A DNA stretch of 64,000 nt from Pseudomonas nitroreducens (GTDB taxonomy: Bacteria; Pseudomonadota; Gammaproteobacteria; Pseudomonadales; Pseudomonadaceae). Made by a program: the position numbers and the translations under genes. Below, one piece after another: positions 39,521 to 48,862 of this stretch. The notes beneath the pieces are model-generated. The model was not told the DNA's origin and ran no database searches. It saw only the letters and a program-made list of their open reading frames with translations. The first letter of the stretch is position 1; each line of letters opens with the position of its first letter. The stretch covers positions 248,001-312,000 of the forward strand of contig NZ_JACHLI010000004.1 of NCBI RefSeq assembly GCF_014204515.1. The letters are read 5' to 3'.

Positions 39521-42316
39521 ATGACGTTGGCGCTGATCATCGCGCTGCCTTTCTTCGGGGTATTGCTGCCGCTGCTGGCCGAGCGTTTCGGCCGCACCGC
39601 CTGCGCCGCCGCCACTGGCCTGGTGCCGCTCGCCGGCCTGATCCTGCTGCTGGGCCAGCGCTCGGTGCTGGGCAGCGACCCACAGGTCCAACGCCTGGAG
39701 TGGCTGCCGGAGCTGGGCCTGAACCTCAGCCTGCGCCTGGACGGCCTGGGCTTTCTGTTCGCCCTGCTGATCCTCGGCATCGGCCTGCTGGTGATCCTCT
39801 ACGCCCGTTATTACCTGTCCGAGAAGGAGCCCGCCGGGCGCTTCTTCGCCTTCCTGCTGCTGTTCATGGGCGCCATGCTCGGCGTGGTGCTGAGCGAAAA
39901 CCTGCTGCTGATGCTGGTGTTCTGGGAACTGACCAGCCTGTCGTCGTTCCTGCTGATCGGCTTCTGGGGCCATCGTTCGGACGCCCGCAAGGGCGCACGC
40001 ATGGCCCTGGCGGTCACCGGAGGCGGCGGCCTGGCGCTGCTCGCCGGGATCCTGCTGATCGGCCATGTGGTCGGCAGCTTCGAACTCTCCACCGTGCTTG
40101 GCGCCCGCGAGGTGCTGCAGGCCAGTCCGCTGTTCCCGCTGGCGCTGTGCCTGGTGCTGCTGGGCGTGTTCACCAAGTCCGCGCAGTTCCCGTTCCATTT
40201 CTGGCTGCCCCATGCGATGGCGGCGCCGACGCCGGTGTCGGCCTACCTGCACTCGGCAACCATGGTGAAAGCCGGCGTGTTCCTGCTGGCGCGCCTGTAC
40301 CCGCTGCTGTCTGGCAATGACCTGTGGTTCTACCTGGTCAGCCTGACGGGCCTTGCGACCCTGCTGATGGGCGCCTTCCTGGCGCTGTTCCAGAACGACC
40401 TCAAGGGCCTGCTGGCCTACTCGACCATCAGCCACCTGGGCCTGATCACGCTGCTGTTCGGCCTGGATTCGCCCATGGCCAACGTCGCAGCGATCTTCCA
40501 CATCATCAACCACGCGACCTTCAAGGCCTCGCTGTTCATGGCCGCCGGGATCATCGACCACGAGACCGGCAGCCGCGACATGCGCCGCATCAATGGGATG
40601 TGGAAGTACATGCCGCACACCGCCGTGCTGGCGATGGTGGCCTCGGCGTCCATGGCTGGCGTGCCGCTGCTCAACGGCTTCCTCAGCAAGGAAATGTTCT
40701 TCGGCGAGACCCTCGCGCAGAACATGATGGGCAGCTTCAACTGGCTGATCCCGGCGCTGGCGACCCTGGGTGCGCTGTTCTCGGTGAGCTACTCGGTGCG
40801 CTTCATCCACGACGTGTTCTTCAACGGCGAGCCGATCAACCTGCCGAACCCGCACCCCCACGAGCCGCCGCGCTACATGAAGGTGCCGGTGGAAATCCTC
40901 GTGCTGATCTGCCTGCTGGTCGGCGTCATGCCGGGGATCATCGTCGGCCCGCTGCTGGCCGGCGCAGCCGCGTCGAGCCTGAACGGTGCCCTGCCCGAGT
41001 ACAGCCTGGCGATCTGGCACGGCTTCAACGCACCGCTGGCGATGAGCTTCGTTGCCAGCGCCGGTGGTGTGCTGCTCTACGTCCTGCGCAAGCCGCTGTT
41101 CGACTGGTACGCCGGGCTGCCGGCGATGGACGCCAAGCGGGTGTTCGAGCAGCAGGTGCAGCGTGTGGTGCGCTTCGCGGTGCGCGTGACCAACTACCTG
41201 GAGAACGGTTCGCTGCAGCGCTACGCCATGCTGCTGGTGCTGGCCGCCGTGGTGGTGGTGTTCGCCGGCCTCGCGCCGCTGCCCGGTATCGAAGGCCATC
41301 GCCCACAGACGCCGCTGGACGGCATCACCGCGCTGGGCCTGATCCTGCTGGCCATCGCCGGACCGCTTACCGCGTGGTTCCACCGCCAGCGCCTGACTGC
41401 GCTGGTCATCCTCAGCATCGCCGGCCTGCTGGTGGCGCTGGCCTTCGCCCGCTTCGCCGCGCCGGACCTGGCGCTGACGCAGCTGTCGGTGGAAGTGGTG
41501 ACCATGGTCCTGCTGATGCTGGCGCTGTACTACCTGCCGGCACGTACGCCGAAGACTTCCAGCAGCCTGCGCCGCCTGCGCGATTTCGTGATCGCCATCG
41601 GCGCCGGGGTGATGGTCACCCTGCTGGCCTACGCCGTGCTAACCCGTCCCTACGACAGCATCGCCGGTTACTACCTGGAGAACAGCGTCTCCGGTGGCGG
41701 CGGGCACAACGTGGTGAACGTGATCCTAGTGGACTTCCGTGGCTTCGATACCCTGGGCGAGATCACCGTGCTGGCGATTGCCGCGGTTGGTATCTTCGCG
41801 CTGCTCGACGGCCTGCGCCTGCTGCGCCGCGAGACTGACGACGAAGGCCGCGCCTGGGCGCAGGACCGCTTCCCGCCGATCCTCGCCACCCTGTCGCGCC
41901 TGCTGCTGCCGCTGGCACTGCTGGTCTCGGTGTTCATCTTCCTGCGTGGGCACAACCTGCCGGGCGGGGGCTTCATCGCCGGGTTGATCACCTCGGTGGC
42001 GCTGATCCTGCAGTACATCGCCTGCGGCAGCCGCTGGGTGAGCACACGCCTGCCGCTGGACTACAGCCGCCTCGCCGGCCTCGGCGTACTGATCGCCGGG
42101 CTGACCGGGTTGGGCGCCTGGTTCTTCGGCTTCCCGTTCCTCACCTCGGCGTTCGGCCATTTCCACATTCCGCTGGTGGGCGAGATCGAGCTGGCCACCG
42201 CCATGCTCTTCGACCTGGGCGTGTACTTCACTGTGGTCGGCGCGACGCTGCTGATTCTCTCGGGCCTCGGCTCACTGACCGCTCCACCCGAGCCTCTGAC
42301 CAGGGAGGCGCGCTGA
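39521..42316 (+). CDS. mrpA: Mrp/Sha Na+/H+ antiporter subunit A fused with B
   Basis: The largest subunit of a seven-subunit-equivalent cation/proton antiporter, related to complex I NuoL. The 931 aa contain about 23 transmembrane helices. Conserved stretches include LVFWELTSLSSFLLIGFW, FTKSAQFPFHFWLPHAMAAPTPVSAYLHSATMVKAG and the C-terminal MrpB-like portion FLRGHNLPGGGFIAGL, so A and B are one polypeptide (group 2 arrangement). It is first in a six-gene operon and overlaps mrpC by one base. Corresponds to PAO1 shaA (PA1054). Confidence 0.96.
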   Translation: MTLALIIALPFFGVLLPLLAERFGRTACAAATGLVPLAGLILLLGQRSVLGSDPQVQRLEWLPELGLNLSLRLDGLGFLFALLILGIGLLVILYARYYLSEKEPAGRFFAFLLLFMGAMLGVVLSENLLLMLVFWELTSLSSFLLIGFWGHRSDARKGARMALAVTGGGGLALLAGILLIGHVVGSFELSTVLGAREVLQASPLFPLALCLVLLGVFTKSAQFPFHFWLPHAMAAPTPVSAYLHSATMVKAGVFLLARLYPLLSGNDLWFYLVSLTGLATLLMGAFLALFQNDLKGLLAYSTISHLGLITLLFGLDSPMANVAAIFHIINHATFKASLFMAAGIIDHETGSRDMRRINGMWKYMPHTAVLAMVASASMAGVPLLNGFLSKEMFFGETLAQNMMGSFNWLIPALATLGALFSVSYSVRFIHDVFFNGEPINLPNPHPHEPPRYMKVPVEILVLICLLVGVMPGIIVGPLLAGAAASSLNGALPEYSLAIWHGFNAPLAMSFVASAGGVLLYVLRKPLFDWYAGLPAMDAKRVFEQQVQRVVRFAVRVTNYLENGSLQRYAMLLVLAAVVVVFAGLAPLPGIEGHRPQTPLDGITALGLILLAIAGPLTAWFHRQRLTALVILSIAGLLVALAFARFAAPDLALTQLSVEVVTMVLLMLALYYLPARTPKTSSSLRRLRDFVIAIGAGVMVTLLAYAVLTRPYDSIAGYYLENSVSGGGGHNVVNVILVDFRGFDTLGEITVLAIAAVGIFALLDGLRLLRRETDDEGRAWAQDRFPPILATLSRLLLPLALLVSVFIFLRGHNLPGGGFIAGLITSVALILQYIACGSRWVSTRLPLDYSRLAGLGVLIAGLTGLGAWFFGFPFLTSAFGHFHIPLVGEIELATAMLFDLGVYFTVVGATLLILSGLGSLTAPPEPLTREAR

Positions 42317-42648
42317 TGGAAGCGCTGTTCGCCATTGCCCTCGGCCTGCTGACCGCCAGCGGCGTCTTCCTGCTGCTGCGCGCGCGGACTTTCCCCGTCG
42401 TGCTGGGGCTGACCTTGCTGTCCTACGCGGTCAACCTGTTCCTCTTCGCCATGGGCCGGCTGGCCGGCGACCCGGCGGTGATCGGCAAGGTCGCCAATGC
42501 CGGCGACCCGATTCCCCAGGCGCTGGTGCTGACCGCCATCGTCATCGGCTTCGCCATGACCGCCTTCGTCATCGTCCTGGCCCTGCGCGGGCTGGCGGAT
42601 ACCGGCGGCGATCACGTGGATGGTGGCGAAGGGGAGGACGCTCGATGA
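42316..42648 (+). CDS. mrpC: Mrp antiporter subunit C
   Basis: A 110-aa NuoK-like membrane protein with three helices (MEALFAIALGLLTASGVFLLL..., FPVVLGLTLLSYAVNLFLFAMG, DPIPQALVLTAIVIGFAMTAFVIVLALRG). The ALVLTAIVI and GL motifs are typical for subunit C. Overlaps mrpA by one base and mrpD by four. Confidence 0.94.
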   Translation: MEALFAIALGLLTASGVFLLLRARTFPVVLGLTLLSYAVNLFLFAMGRLAGDPAVIGKVANAGDPIPQALVLTAIVIGFAMTAFVIVLALRGLADTGGDHVDGGEGEDAR

Positions 42649-44141
42649 ACCACTGGCTGATCCTTCCGGTCCTGCTGCCGCTGTTCGCCGGCTGCGCGCT
42701 ATTGCTTGCGGGCGAGCGCCTGCAGCGCGGCCTGTCGTTGTTCGCGACCTTGGCGCTGCTGCCGATTTCCGCCGTACTGCTGCAGCAGGCCGACACTGGC
42801 GTGGTGCAGTTCTATGCGTTGGGCAACTGGCAGCCGCCGTTCGGCATCATCCTGGTGCTGGACCGCCTCAGCGCGCTGCTGATCGCGGCCACCGCGCTGC
42901 TCGCCAGCCTGTCGCTGATCTACGCGGTGCGCGGCGATGACCAGCGCGGCAAGCGCTTCCATGCGTTGTTCCAGTTCCAGTTGCTGGGCCTGAATGGCGC
43001 GTTCCTCACCGGCGACCTGTTCAACCTCTTCGTGTTCTTCGAGATCCTGCTGATTGCTTCCTATGCGCTGCTGCTGCATGGCGGCGGAGCAGGGCGGGTG
43101 CGCGCCGGTGTGCATTACGTGGTGCTCAACCTCGTCGGCTCGGCGTTCTTCCTGATTGCGGTGGGCACGCTCTACGGCATCACCGGCACCCTGAACATGG
43201 CGCACATGGCTGAGCGCGTGGCGCAGCTGAGCGCCGAGCAGGCACCGCTGGTGCGTGCGGCAGCGCTGTTGCTGCTGGTGGTGTTCGGCCTCAAGGCCGC
43301 GCTGCTGCCGTTGTATTTCTGGCTGCCCAGGGCCTATGCCGAGGCCAGTGCGCCGGTGGCGGCGCTGTTCTCGATCATGACCAAGGTCGGCATCTATTCG
43401 ATCCTGCGGGTCTACACACTGATCTTCGGCGAGCAGGCCGGCGAGCTGGCGAATCTGGCGCAGGCCTGGCTGTGGCCGCTGGCGCTGGCCGGGATCGTCG
43501 CCGGTGCGCTCGGTGCATTGGCGGCGACGACGCTGCAAGGCTTGCTGTCGTATCTGGTGGTGGTCTCCGCCGGCACGCTGCTGGCGGCCATTGCCCTGGG
43601 TACGCCGGAGGCGCTGTCCGCCGCGCTCTACTACATGCTGCACAGCATCTGGGTGGCCGGCGGGCTGTTCCTGCTGGCCGACCTGATTGCCCGCCAGCGC
43701 GGTGAGAAGGGTGGTCGCCTGGTGCAGGGGCCGGCGCTGCTGCAACCACATCTGCTGGGTGGTGCGTTCTTCTTCGGTGCCATCGCGGTCGCCGGCTTGC
43801 CGCCGCTGTCGGGCTTCCTCGGCAAGCTGATGCTGCTGCGCTCGGTGAGTGGCGGCAGCGAAGCCATCGCGCTGTGGAGCGTGGTGCTGGTCAGCGGGCT
43901 GGTGACCATCGTTGCCCTGAGCCGCGCCGGCAGCACGCTGTTCTGGCGCACTGGCCTCAGCGTGCTGGGCAGCGCCAATCGCGAGCCGGTGAAGATGCTG
44001 GCGTGCTTCGGCCTGCTGGCCAGTGCGCCGCTGATGGTGGTCGCCGCGCGGCCGCTGATCACTTATGCACAGGCCACGGCGGTGCAGCTGCTCAACGCCG
44101 ATCTCTATCGCCAGGCGATCCTGCTGGGAGGTGGCGCATGA
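42645..44141 (+). CDS. mrpD: Mrp antiporter subunit D
   Basis: A 498-aa NuoN/M-like proton-translocating subunit with about 14 helices. Signature stretches are LVFFEILLIASYALLLHGG, VFGLKAALLPLYFWLPRAYAEASAPVAALFSIMTKVGIYSILRV and the conserved Lys and Glu in these helices. Overlaps its neighbours by four bases at each end. Confidence 0.95.
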   Translation: MNHWLILPVLLPLFAGCALLLAGERLQRGLSLFATLALLPISAVLLQQADTGVVQFYALGNWQPPFGIILVLDRLSALLIAATALLASLSLIYAVRGDDQRGKRFHALFQFQLLGLNGAFLTGDLFNLFVFFEILLIASYALLLHGGGAGRVRAGVHYVVLNLVGSAFFLIAVGTLYGITGTLNMAHMAERVAQLSAEQAPLVRAAALLLLVVFGLKAALLPLYFWLPRAYAEASAPVAALFSIMTKVGIYSILRVYTLIFGEQAGELANLAQAWLWPLALAGIVAGALGALAATTLQGLLSYLVVVSAGTLLAAIALGTPEALSAALYYMLHSIWVAGGLFLLADLIARQRGEKGGRLVQGPALLQPHLLGGAFFFGAIAVAGLPPLSGFLGKLMLLRSVSGGSEAIALWSVVLVSGLVTIVALSRAGSTLFWRTGLSVLGSANREPVKMLACFGLLASAPLMVVAARPLITYAQATAVQLLNADLYRQAILLGGGA

Positions 44142-44638
44142 TCCGGCGCATCCTTCCGCACCCGCTGCTCAGCGGCGTGCTGCTGCTGAGCTGGCTGTTG
44201 CTGGTCAACGATTTTTCCCTTGGCCACTGGCTGCTCGGCGCGTTCCTCGGCCTGACGATTCCGCTGCTGTGCCGCAACCTGCTGCTGTCCGCGCCGCGCA
44301 TTCACAAACCAGGCGTGCTGCTGCGCTTCATCGGCCTGGTGCTCTACGACATCGTGGTGGCCAACCTGCAGGTGGCGAAACTGGTGCTGGGACCGAAGGC
44401 CAACCTGCGTCCGGGCTTCGTCGAGATTCCCCTGGAGCTGACCGATGACCTGGCCATCAGCATCCTCGCCAGTGTCATCACCCTGACCCCGGGCACCTGC
44501 TCCGCCGACCTCTCCGCCGACCGCCGCACGCTGCTGGTGCATGGCATCGACGTGCCGGACCCGCAGGCGCTGGTGGCGGACATCAAGGCGCGCTACGAAG
44601 CGCCGCTGAAGGAGGTGTTCCCGTGCTCGGCATCGTGA
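44138..44638 (+). CDS. mrpE: Mrp antiporter subunit E
   Basis: A 166-aa membrane protein: two to three N-terminal helices, then a hydrophilic domain with ILASVITLTPGTCSADLSADRRTLLVHGID, the conserved MrpE motif. The ATG at 44138 overlaps the mrpD stop. Its end overlaps the start of mrpF by 16 bases. Confidence 0.94.
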   Translation: MIRRILPHPLLSGVLLLSWLLLVNDFSLGHWLLGAFLGLTIPLLCRNLLLSAPRIHKPGVLLRFIGLVLYDIVVANLQVAKLVLGPKANLRPGFVEIPLELTDDLAISILASVITLTPGTCSADLSADRRTLLVHGIDVPDPQALVADIKARYEAPLKEVFPCSAS

Positions 44639-44892
44639 TCCCGATCTGCCTGGCGTTGCTCGGTATCGCCGTGCTGCTCACCGTGGCGCGGTTGATTCGC
44701 GGGCCGTCGGTGGCGGACCGCATCCTCGCGCTGGATACCCTGTCGGTGGAAGCCATCGCGCTGATCGTGCTGTTCGGCATCTGGAAGGGCAGCGGCCTGT
44801 ACTTCGAGGCGGCGCTGCTGATCGCGGTGATGGGCTTCGTCAGCACCGTGGCACTGTGCAAGTTCCTGCTGCGCGGAGACATCATCGAATGA
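44623..44892 (+). CDS. mrpF: Mrp antiporter subunit F
   Basis: An 89-aa, three-helix membrane protein with the F-subunit signature RLIRGPSVADRILALDTL. The GTG at 44623 is chosen because GGAGG is placed seven bases upstream inside mrpE; a later GTG at 44635 lacks a site. Stop overlaps the mrpG ATG. Confidence 0.93.
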   Translation: MLGIVIPICLALLGIAVLLTVARLIRGPSVADRILALDTLSVEAIALIVLFGIWKGSGLYFEAALLIAVMGFVSTVALCKFLLRGDIIE

Positions 44893-45218
44893 GTGTTCTG
44901 ATTGAAGCGCTGGTCTGCCTGTTGCTGCTGGCTGGCAGCCTGTTCGCCCTGCTCGGCGCCATCGGGCTGTACCGGCTGCCGGACTTCTACACGCGCCTGC
45001 ACGCGCCGACCAAGGCTTCGACCCTGGGCGTGGGCGGCGTGGTGCTGGCGTCGCTGCTGTACTTCAGTACCCGTGGCGAGGGTGTGAGCCTGCATGAGGT
45101 GCTGATCACCGTGTTCCTCTTCATCACCGCGCCGGTGAGCGCGCATCTGCTGGCCAAGGCGGGGATGCAGCAGCGGGTGTCGGTGGAGCGGGGGACTCAG
45201 GGTAAGCCTTGGGGCTGA
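44889..45218 (+). CDS. mrpG: Mrp antiporter subunit G
   Basis: A 109-aa, three-helix protein with the conserved GLYRLPDFYTRLHAPTKASTLGVGG. Last gene of the operon. No clear terminator follows; a long structured repeat starts within 20 bases. Confidence 0.93.
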   Translation: MSVLIEALVCLLLLAGSLFALLGAIGLYRLPDFYTRLHAPTKASTLGVGGVVLASLLYFSTRGEGVSLHEVLITVFLFITAPVSAHLLAKAGMQQRVSVERGTQGKPWG

Positions 45219-45234
45219 TTCCGAGCTTTGCTTG

Positions 45235-45500
45235 CGATGCTTCTGGATTGGGTGCTCTGCGCCGCTTCGGCGTGCGCTGGGGCTACTGGTTTCGCCCCCT
45301 CGGGCGACCTACTTTGGCAAACGCCCCAAAGTAGGCAAAGGTCTTGCCCCGGACATCCGGTTTTTCGCTTAGGCGAAAAATTCCCTCGTTGAATTGAAGT
45401 TTCAGGGGCACGCGCTGACGGGCCATCCCTGGCCCGACAGCGCTCTCGCGACATCCATGTCGCTCAACCCCTGAAACTCCAATTCAACGAGGCCTCCTGA
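45235..45500. repeat. Long structured Pseudomonas intergenic repeat
   Basis: Nested palindromes lie in order: CCTACTTTGG / CCAAAGTAGG (about 45310-45335), then a long inverted repeat with 25-bp arms (45384-45408 and 45468-45492, one mismatch) starting CCTCGTTGAATTGAAG. Its 59-base loop itself contains GGGCCATCCCTGGCCC. The CGCCCCCTCGGGCGACCTAC segment is a recurrent dispersed sequence in Pseudomonas genomes, from memory. Whether it is a mobile repeat or encodes a structured RNA is open. Confidence 0.75.
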
Positions 45501-45590
45501 ACGGGGCATTCGGCGTGTGCGGGCATATCTCTGGAAATCTTCAGAACCAGAGCCAGAGCCAGAGCTGGTTTGGTGGCGGTGGGGCTCTTC

Positions 45591-45656
45591 GTAGGAGCGA
45601 GCTTGCTCGCGAACCGCCCAGCGATGGAGCTGCCGGCGAATCTGTTCGCGAGCAAG
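45591..45656. repeat. REP-type palindrome, GTAGGAGCGAGC family
   Basis: Left arm GTAGGAGCGAGCTTGCTCGC and right arm TTCGCGAGCAAG, partly degenerate on the right side. Related pair at 50133-50207. Confidence 0.85.
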
Positions 45657-45778
45657 AACTAGGCATCCCCCTCGCTCCTATAGGAAGCACTGCCCATACA
45701 GTTTCCCCACGATTCTGTACCTGTCGGCCGCCAGCACACGCCTCCTATACTCCGTGGACCTTTTGACTGGAGCGTCCC

Positions 45779-46684
45779 GTGCAGCAATCCCGGCCGTTCG
45801 CCCTCGCGTGCCTGGTGCTGGCCATGGCGCTCTGGGGCAGTTCCTTCATCGCGCTGAAATTTGCCTTCCAGGAAATGCCCGCCATGTGGGTGATCTTCGC
45901 CCGGATGGCGCTGGGCAGCCTGATCTTCCTCGCCGCCTGGCGCTGGCGCGGGCGCATCGACTACCGCCCCGGCGACTGGAAGTGGCTGCTGGCGCTGGCC
46001 GCCTGCGAGCCCTGCCTGTACTTCATCTTCGAGTCCCTGGCGCTGCAGCAGACCAGCGCCGCCCAGGCCGGGATGATCACCGCGCTGCTGCCCCTGCTGG
46101 TGGCGGTCGGCGCCTTCTTCCTGCTGCACGAGAAGATCGCCCGAAATACCTGGCTGGGCTTCGCCCTGGCGGTGCTCGGCTCGCTCTGGCTGACCCTGGC
46201 CAGCGAGCCGGACCGCCATGCGCCCAATCCGCTGCTGGGCAATTTCTACGAGCTGGTGGCGATGCTCTGCGCCACCGGCTACACCCTGTTGCTCAAGCAC
46301 CTGTCGGCGCGTTATTCGCCGTTCATTCTCACCGCCATGCAGGCGTTCATCGGCTCGCTGTTCTTCCTGCCGCTGGCATTGGCGACGTCGGGCCTGCCGC
46401 CGGCACCCGGCCCGACCGGCTGGTTCGCCCTGGTCTACCTGGGCAGCGTGGTGACGGTCGGCGCCTATGGGCTGTACAACTTCGGCGTCAGCCGCCTGCC
46501 GGCGAGCCAGGCGACCGGCTTCATCAACCTGATCCCGGTGTTCACCCTGGTCTTCGCCGCTCTGCTGCTGGGCGAAGTGCTCAGCGGCGCGCAGGCACTG
46601 GCCGCCGGACTGGTGTTCGCCGGCGTCGCCTTGAGCCAGTGGCGCAGCGCGCCGCCTACAGCGCCCGCCGGTGTGCTGGACTGA
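45779..46684 (+). CDS. EamA/DMT-family transporter
   Basis: A 301-aa inner-membrane protein with ten hydrophobic helices in two EamA repeats (ALWGSSFIALKFAF near the N-terminus; LCATGYTLLLKHLSARY starting the second). Start is the GTG at 45779, with GGAG six bases upstream. It is the first gene of an operon with a PLP enzyme and an Asp/Glu racemase, suggesting amino-acid or amino-acid-derivative export. Substrate not determinable. Confidence 0.88.
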   Translation: MQQSRPFALACLVLAMALWGSSFIALKFAFQEMPAMWVIFARMALGSLIFLAAWRWRGRIDYRPGDWKWLLALAACEPCLYFIFESLALQQTSAAQAGMITALLPLLVAVGAFFLLHEKIARNTWLGFALAVLGSLWLTLASEPDRHAPNPLLGNFYELVAMLCATGYTLLLKHLSARYSPFILTAMQAFIGSLFFLPLALATSGLPPAPGPTGWFALVYLGSVVTVGAYGLYNFGVSRLPASQATGFINLIPVFTLVFAALLLGEVLSGAQALAAGLVFAGVALSQWRSAPPTAPAGVLD

Positions 46685-46722
46685 ACCTGTTGAACCGCTT
46701 GCCCTGCCAGGAGAACGAGACC

Positions 46723-47823
46723 ATGGCTGCCCAGGAACGCAACTGGACCCGCGAGGCGATCCGCATCATCGAAGCGGATTTCCAGCGCAGCGCCGATACC
46801 CACCTGATCCCCCTGGACATGCCCGGCCTGCCGGGCGTGGACCTGTACTTCAAGGATGAGTCGAGCCACCCCACCGGTAGCCTCAAGCACCGCCTGGCGC
46901 GCTCGCTGTTCCTCTACGCGCTGTGCAACGGCTGGCTGAAGCCGGGCGCGCCGGTGATCGAGGCGTCCAGTGGTTCGACGGCGATCTCCGAGGCGTACTT
47001 CGCCCGGCTGCTCGGCGTGCCCTTCATTGCCGTGGTGCCGGCCAGCACCTCGAAGGAGAAGATCGCGCAGATCGCCTTCTACGGGGGCCAGGCGCACCTG
47101 GTGGATGACCCGACGCAGATCTACGCCGAGTCCGAGCGCCTAGCGAAGGAAACCGGCGGCCACTTCATGGACCAGTTCACCTACGCCGAGCGCGCCACCG
47201 ACTGGCGGGCGAACAACAACATCGCCGAGTCGATCTTCCAGCAGATGCGCCATGAGCGTTTCCCCGAGCCCTCCTGGCTGGTCTCCAGTCCCGGCACCGG
47301 CGGCACCCTGGCGACCCTGGGGCGTTTCGCCCGCTACCGCCGGCATGACACCCGTGTGCTCTGCGCCGACGCCGAACGCTCGGTGTTCTTCGATTCGTAC
47401 AAGACCGGCGATCGCGACCTGACCCTGAGCTACGGTTCGCGCATCGAAGGCATCGGTCGCCCGCGCGTGGAAGCCTCCTTCCTGCCCAACGTGCTCGACG
47501 CCTGCTGCAAGGTGCCGGACGACCTGTCCCTGGCCGCCATGCACTACCTGGCCCAGCGCCTGGGCCGGCATGTCGGCGGTTCCAGCGGCACCAACCTGAT
47601 CGGCGCGCTGCTGGTGGCGCGGCAGATGGTGGCGCGGCGCGAGAGCGGCTCGGTGGTGGCGATCCTCTGTGACAGCGGCGAGCGCTACGAGACCACCTAC
47701 TACAACCCGCTGTGGCTGATTTCCCAGGGCTTCGACCTCGATCCGCTGATCGAGGCCGTGCGCCAGTGCGCCGAGCACGGCGCGGCGCTGCCCGGCGATC
47801 TGCCCTGTATCGGATTGGACTGA
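46723..47823 (+). CDS. PLP-dependent cysteine synthase-like enzyme
   Basis: A 366-aa fold type II PLP enzyme. The PLP lysine lies in HPTGSLKHRLAR, the substrate-anion loop is EASSGSTAISEAY and the phosphate-binding glycine loop is SSPGTGGTLATLG. It is distinct from CysK/CysM in the tail (DLPCIGLD), and belongs to the group often annotated as cysteine synthase family or cysteine desulfhydrase. The ATG at 46723 follows CAGGAG. Located between a transporter and an amino-acid racemase, pointing to amino-acid turnover. Confidence 0.87.
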   Translation: MAAQERNWTREAIRIIEADFQRSADTHLIPLDMPGLPGVDLYFKDESSHPTGSLKHRLARSLFLYALCNGWLKPGAPVIEASSGSTAISEAYFARLLGVPFIAVVPASTSKEKIAQIAFYGGQAHLVDDPTQIYAESERLAKETGGHFMDQFTYAERATDWRANNNIAESIFQQMRHERFPEPSWLVSSPGTGGTLATLGRFARYRRHDTRVLCADAERSVFFDSYKTGDRDLTLSYGSRIEGIGRPRVEASFLPNVLDACCKVPDDLSLAAMHYLAQRLGRHVGGSSGTNLIGALLVARQMVARRESGSVVAILCDSGERYETTYYNPLWLISQGFDLDPLIEAVRQCAEHGAALPGDLPCIGLD

Positions 47824-47840
47824 TCACTGTGGAGCGACGT

Positions 47841-48530
47841 ATGAAGACCATCGGCCTGATCGGCGGCATGAGCTGGGAATCGACCATTCCCTACTACCGG
47901 CAGATCAACGAACGCATCAAGGAAAAGCTCGGCGGCCTGCACTCGGCGAAGATCGCCCTGTACAGCGTGGACTTCCACGAGATCGAACGCCTGCAGCATG
48001 CCGGCGACTGGGACGCTGCCGGCCGCCTGCTGGCCGCCGCGGCCCTTGCGCTGAAAGCGGCGGGGGCGGACTTCCTGGTGCTCTGTACCAACACCATGCA
48101 CAAGGTGGCGCCGGCCATCGAGGTGGCGGTGGATATCCCGCTGCTGCACATCGCCGATCCGACCGCCGAAGCGATCCAGGCGGCAGGCGTCTCCACGGTC
48201 GGCCTGCTGGGCACGCGCTTCACCATGGAGCAGGCCTTCTACAAGGATCGCCTGGTGGAGAAGTACGGGCTGAAGGTGCTGACGCCGGATGAGGCGGATC
48301 GCCAGGTGGTGCACCGGATCATCTACGAGGAGCTGTGTCTGGGAAGGATTCGCGATGAATCGCGGCAGGAGTACCGGCGCATCATCGCCGCGCTGGTGGA
48401 GCAGGGCGCCGAAGCGGTGATCCTCGGCTGCACGGAGATTTCCCTGCTGGTCGGCCCGGCGGATGCCTCGGTGCCGCTGTTCGACACCACCGCGCTGCAC
48501 GCCCTGCATGCGGCCGACGCCGCTCTCTGA
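47841..48530 (+). CDS. Aspartate/glutamate racemase family protein (YgeA-like)
   Basis: A 229-aa cofactor-independent racemase with two catalytic-type cysteines: LVLCTNTMHK and ILGCTEISLL. The start MKTIGLIGGMSWEST is diagnostic of the YgeA/EcL-DER branch, which has broad specificity. Follows the PLP enzyme by 17 bases and precedes a small conserved gene by 13 bases, all in one operon. Confidence 0.9.
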   Translation: MKTIGLIGGMSWESTIPYYRQINERIKEKLGGLHSAKIALYSVDFHEIERLQHAGDWDAAGRLLAAAALALKAAGADFLVLCTNTMHKVAPAIEVAVDIPLLHIADPTAEAIQAAGVSTVGLLGTRFTMEQAFYKDRLVEKYGLKVLTPDEADRQVVHRIIYEELCLGRIRDESRQEYRRIIAALVEQGAEAVILGCTEISLLVGPADASVPLFDTTALHALHAADAAL

Positions 48531-48543
48531 GGAGGACCCGCGC

Positions 48544-48795
48544 ATGAGCTTCATCAGCCTGAAGGTCCGTGCCGCGTTCATCGTGCACGGCTACGACGAG
48601 CAGAATCGTGAAGTGATCGAGCAGGTGTCCGATCCGGACTTCGTCGAGAAGCTGGTGCGTATCGAGCGCATTCAGTCGATCAGCGAGAAGTACGTGCTGG
48701 TGACGGCCGGCGAGGGCCGGCTGGCGTACTGGGAGTATGCCGAGGAGTTCGCTGCGCTCAAGGCGCGGTTGAAGGCGGCGGGCTTGCTGGTCTGA
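48544..48795 (+). CDS. Conserved small protein of unknown function
   Basis: An 83-aa soluble protein, MSFISLKVRAAFIVHGYDEQNREVIEQVSDPDFVEKLVRIERIQSISEKYVLV..., with a predicted small alpha/beta fold. GAGGAGG upstream of the ATG is a strong ribosome site. Last gene of the EamA-PLP-racemase operon. No known domain recognised. Confidence 0.82.
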   Translation: MSFISLKVRAAFIVHGYDEQNREVIEQVSDPDFVEKLVRIERIQSISEKYVLVTAGEGRLAYWEYAEEFAALKARLKAAGLLV

Positions 48796-48862
48796 CTTCG
48801 CCAGAGCTGGCGGATAACCTGTTCCAGGTTATGCGCCCTACGGTCCTGAATCTTCAGGGGGC

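Larger units (their letters stand above)
45219..45778. other. Gene-free interval after mrpG, dominated by repeats
   Basis: The 560 bases contain a structured repeat (45235-45500), a short AGAGCC tandem near 45548-45565, and a GTAGGAGCGAGC-type palindrome (45591-45656). No open frame with coding character is supported. The tail 45700-45778 holds the promoter and the GGAG site of the EamA gene. Confidence 0.7.

Noticed and set aside
38780..41383. Gln/His-rich open frame opposite slyB and mrpA
   Set aside because: Low-complexity antisense translation of a membrane-protein gene.
45219..45500. Short protein-coding gene in the repeat after mrpG
   Set aside because: Frames are interrupted or lack a ribosome site, and the sequence is dominated by palindromes shared with non-coding repeats.
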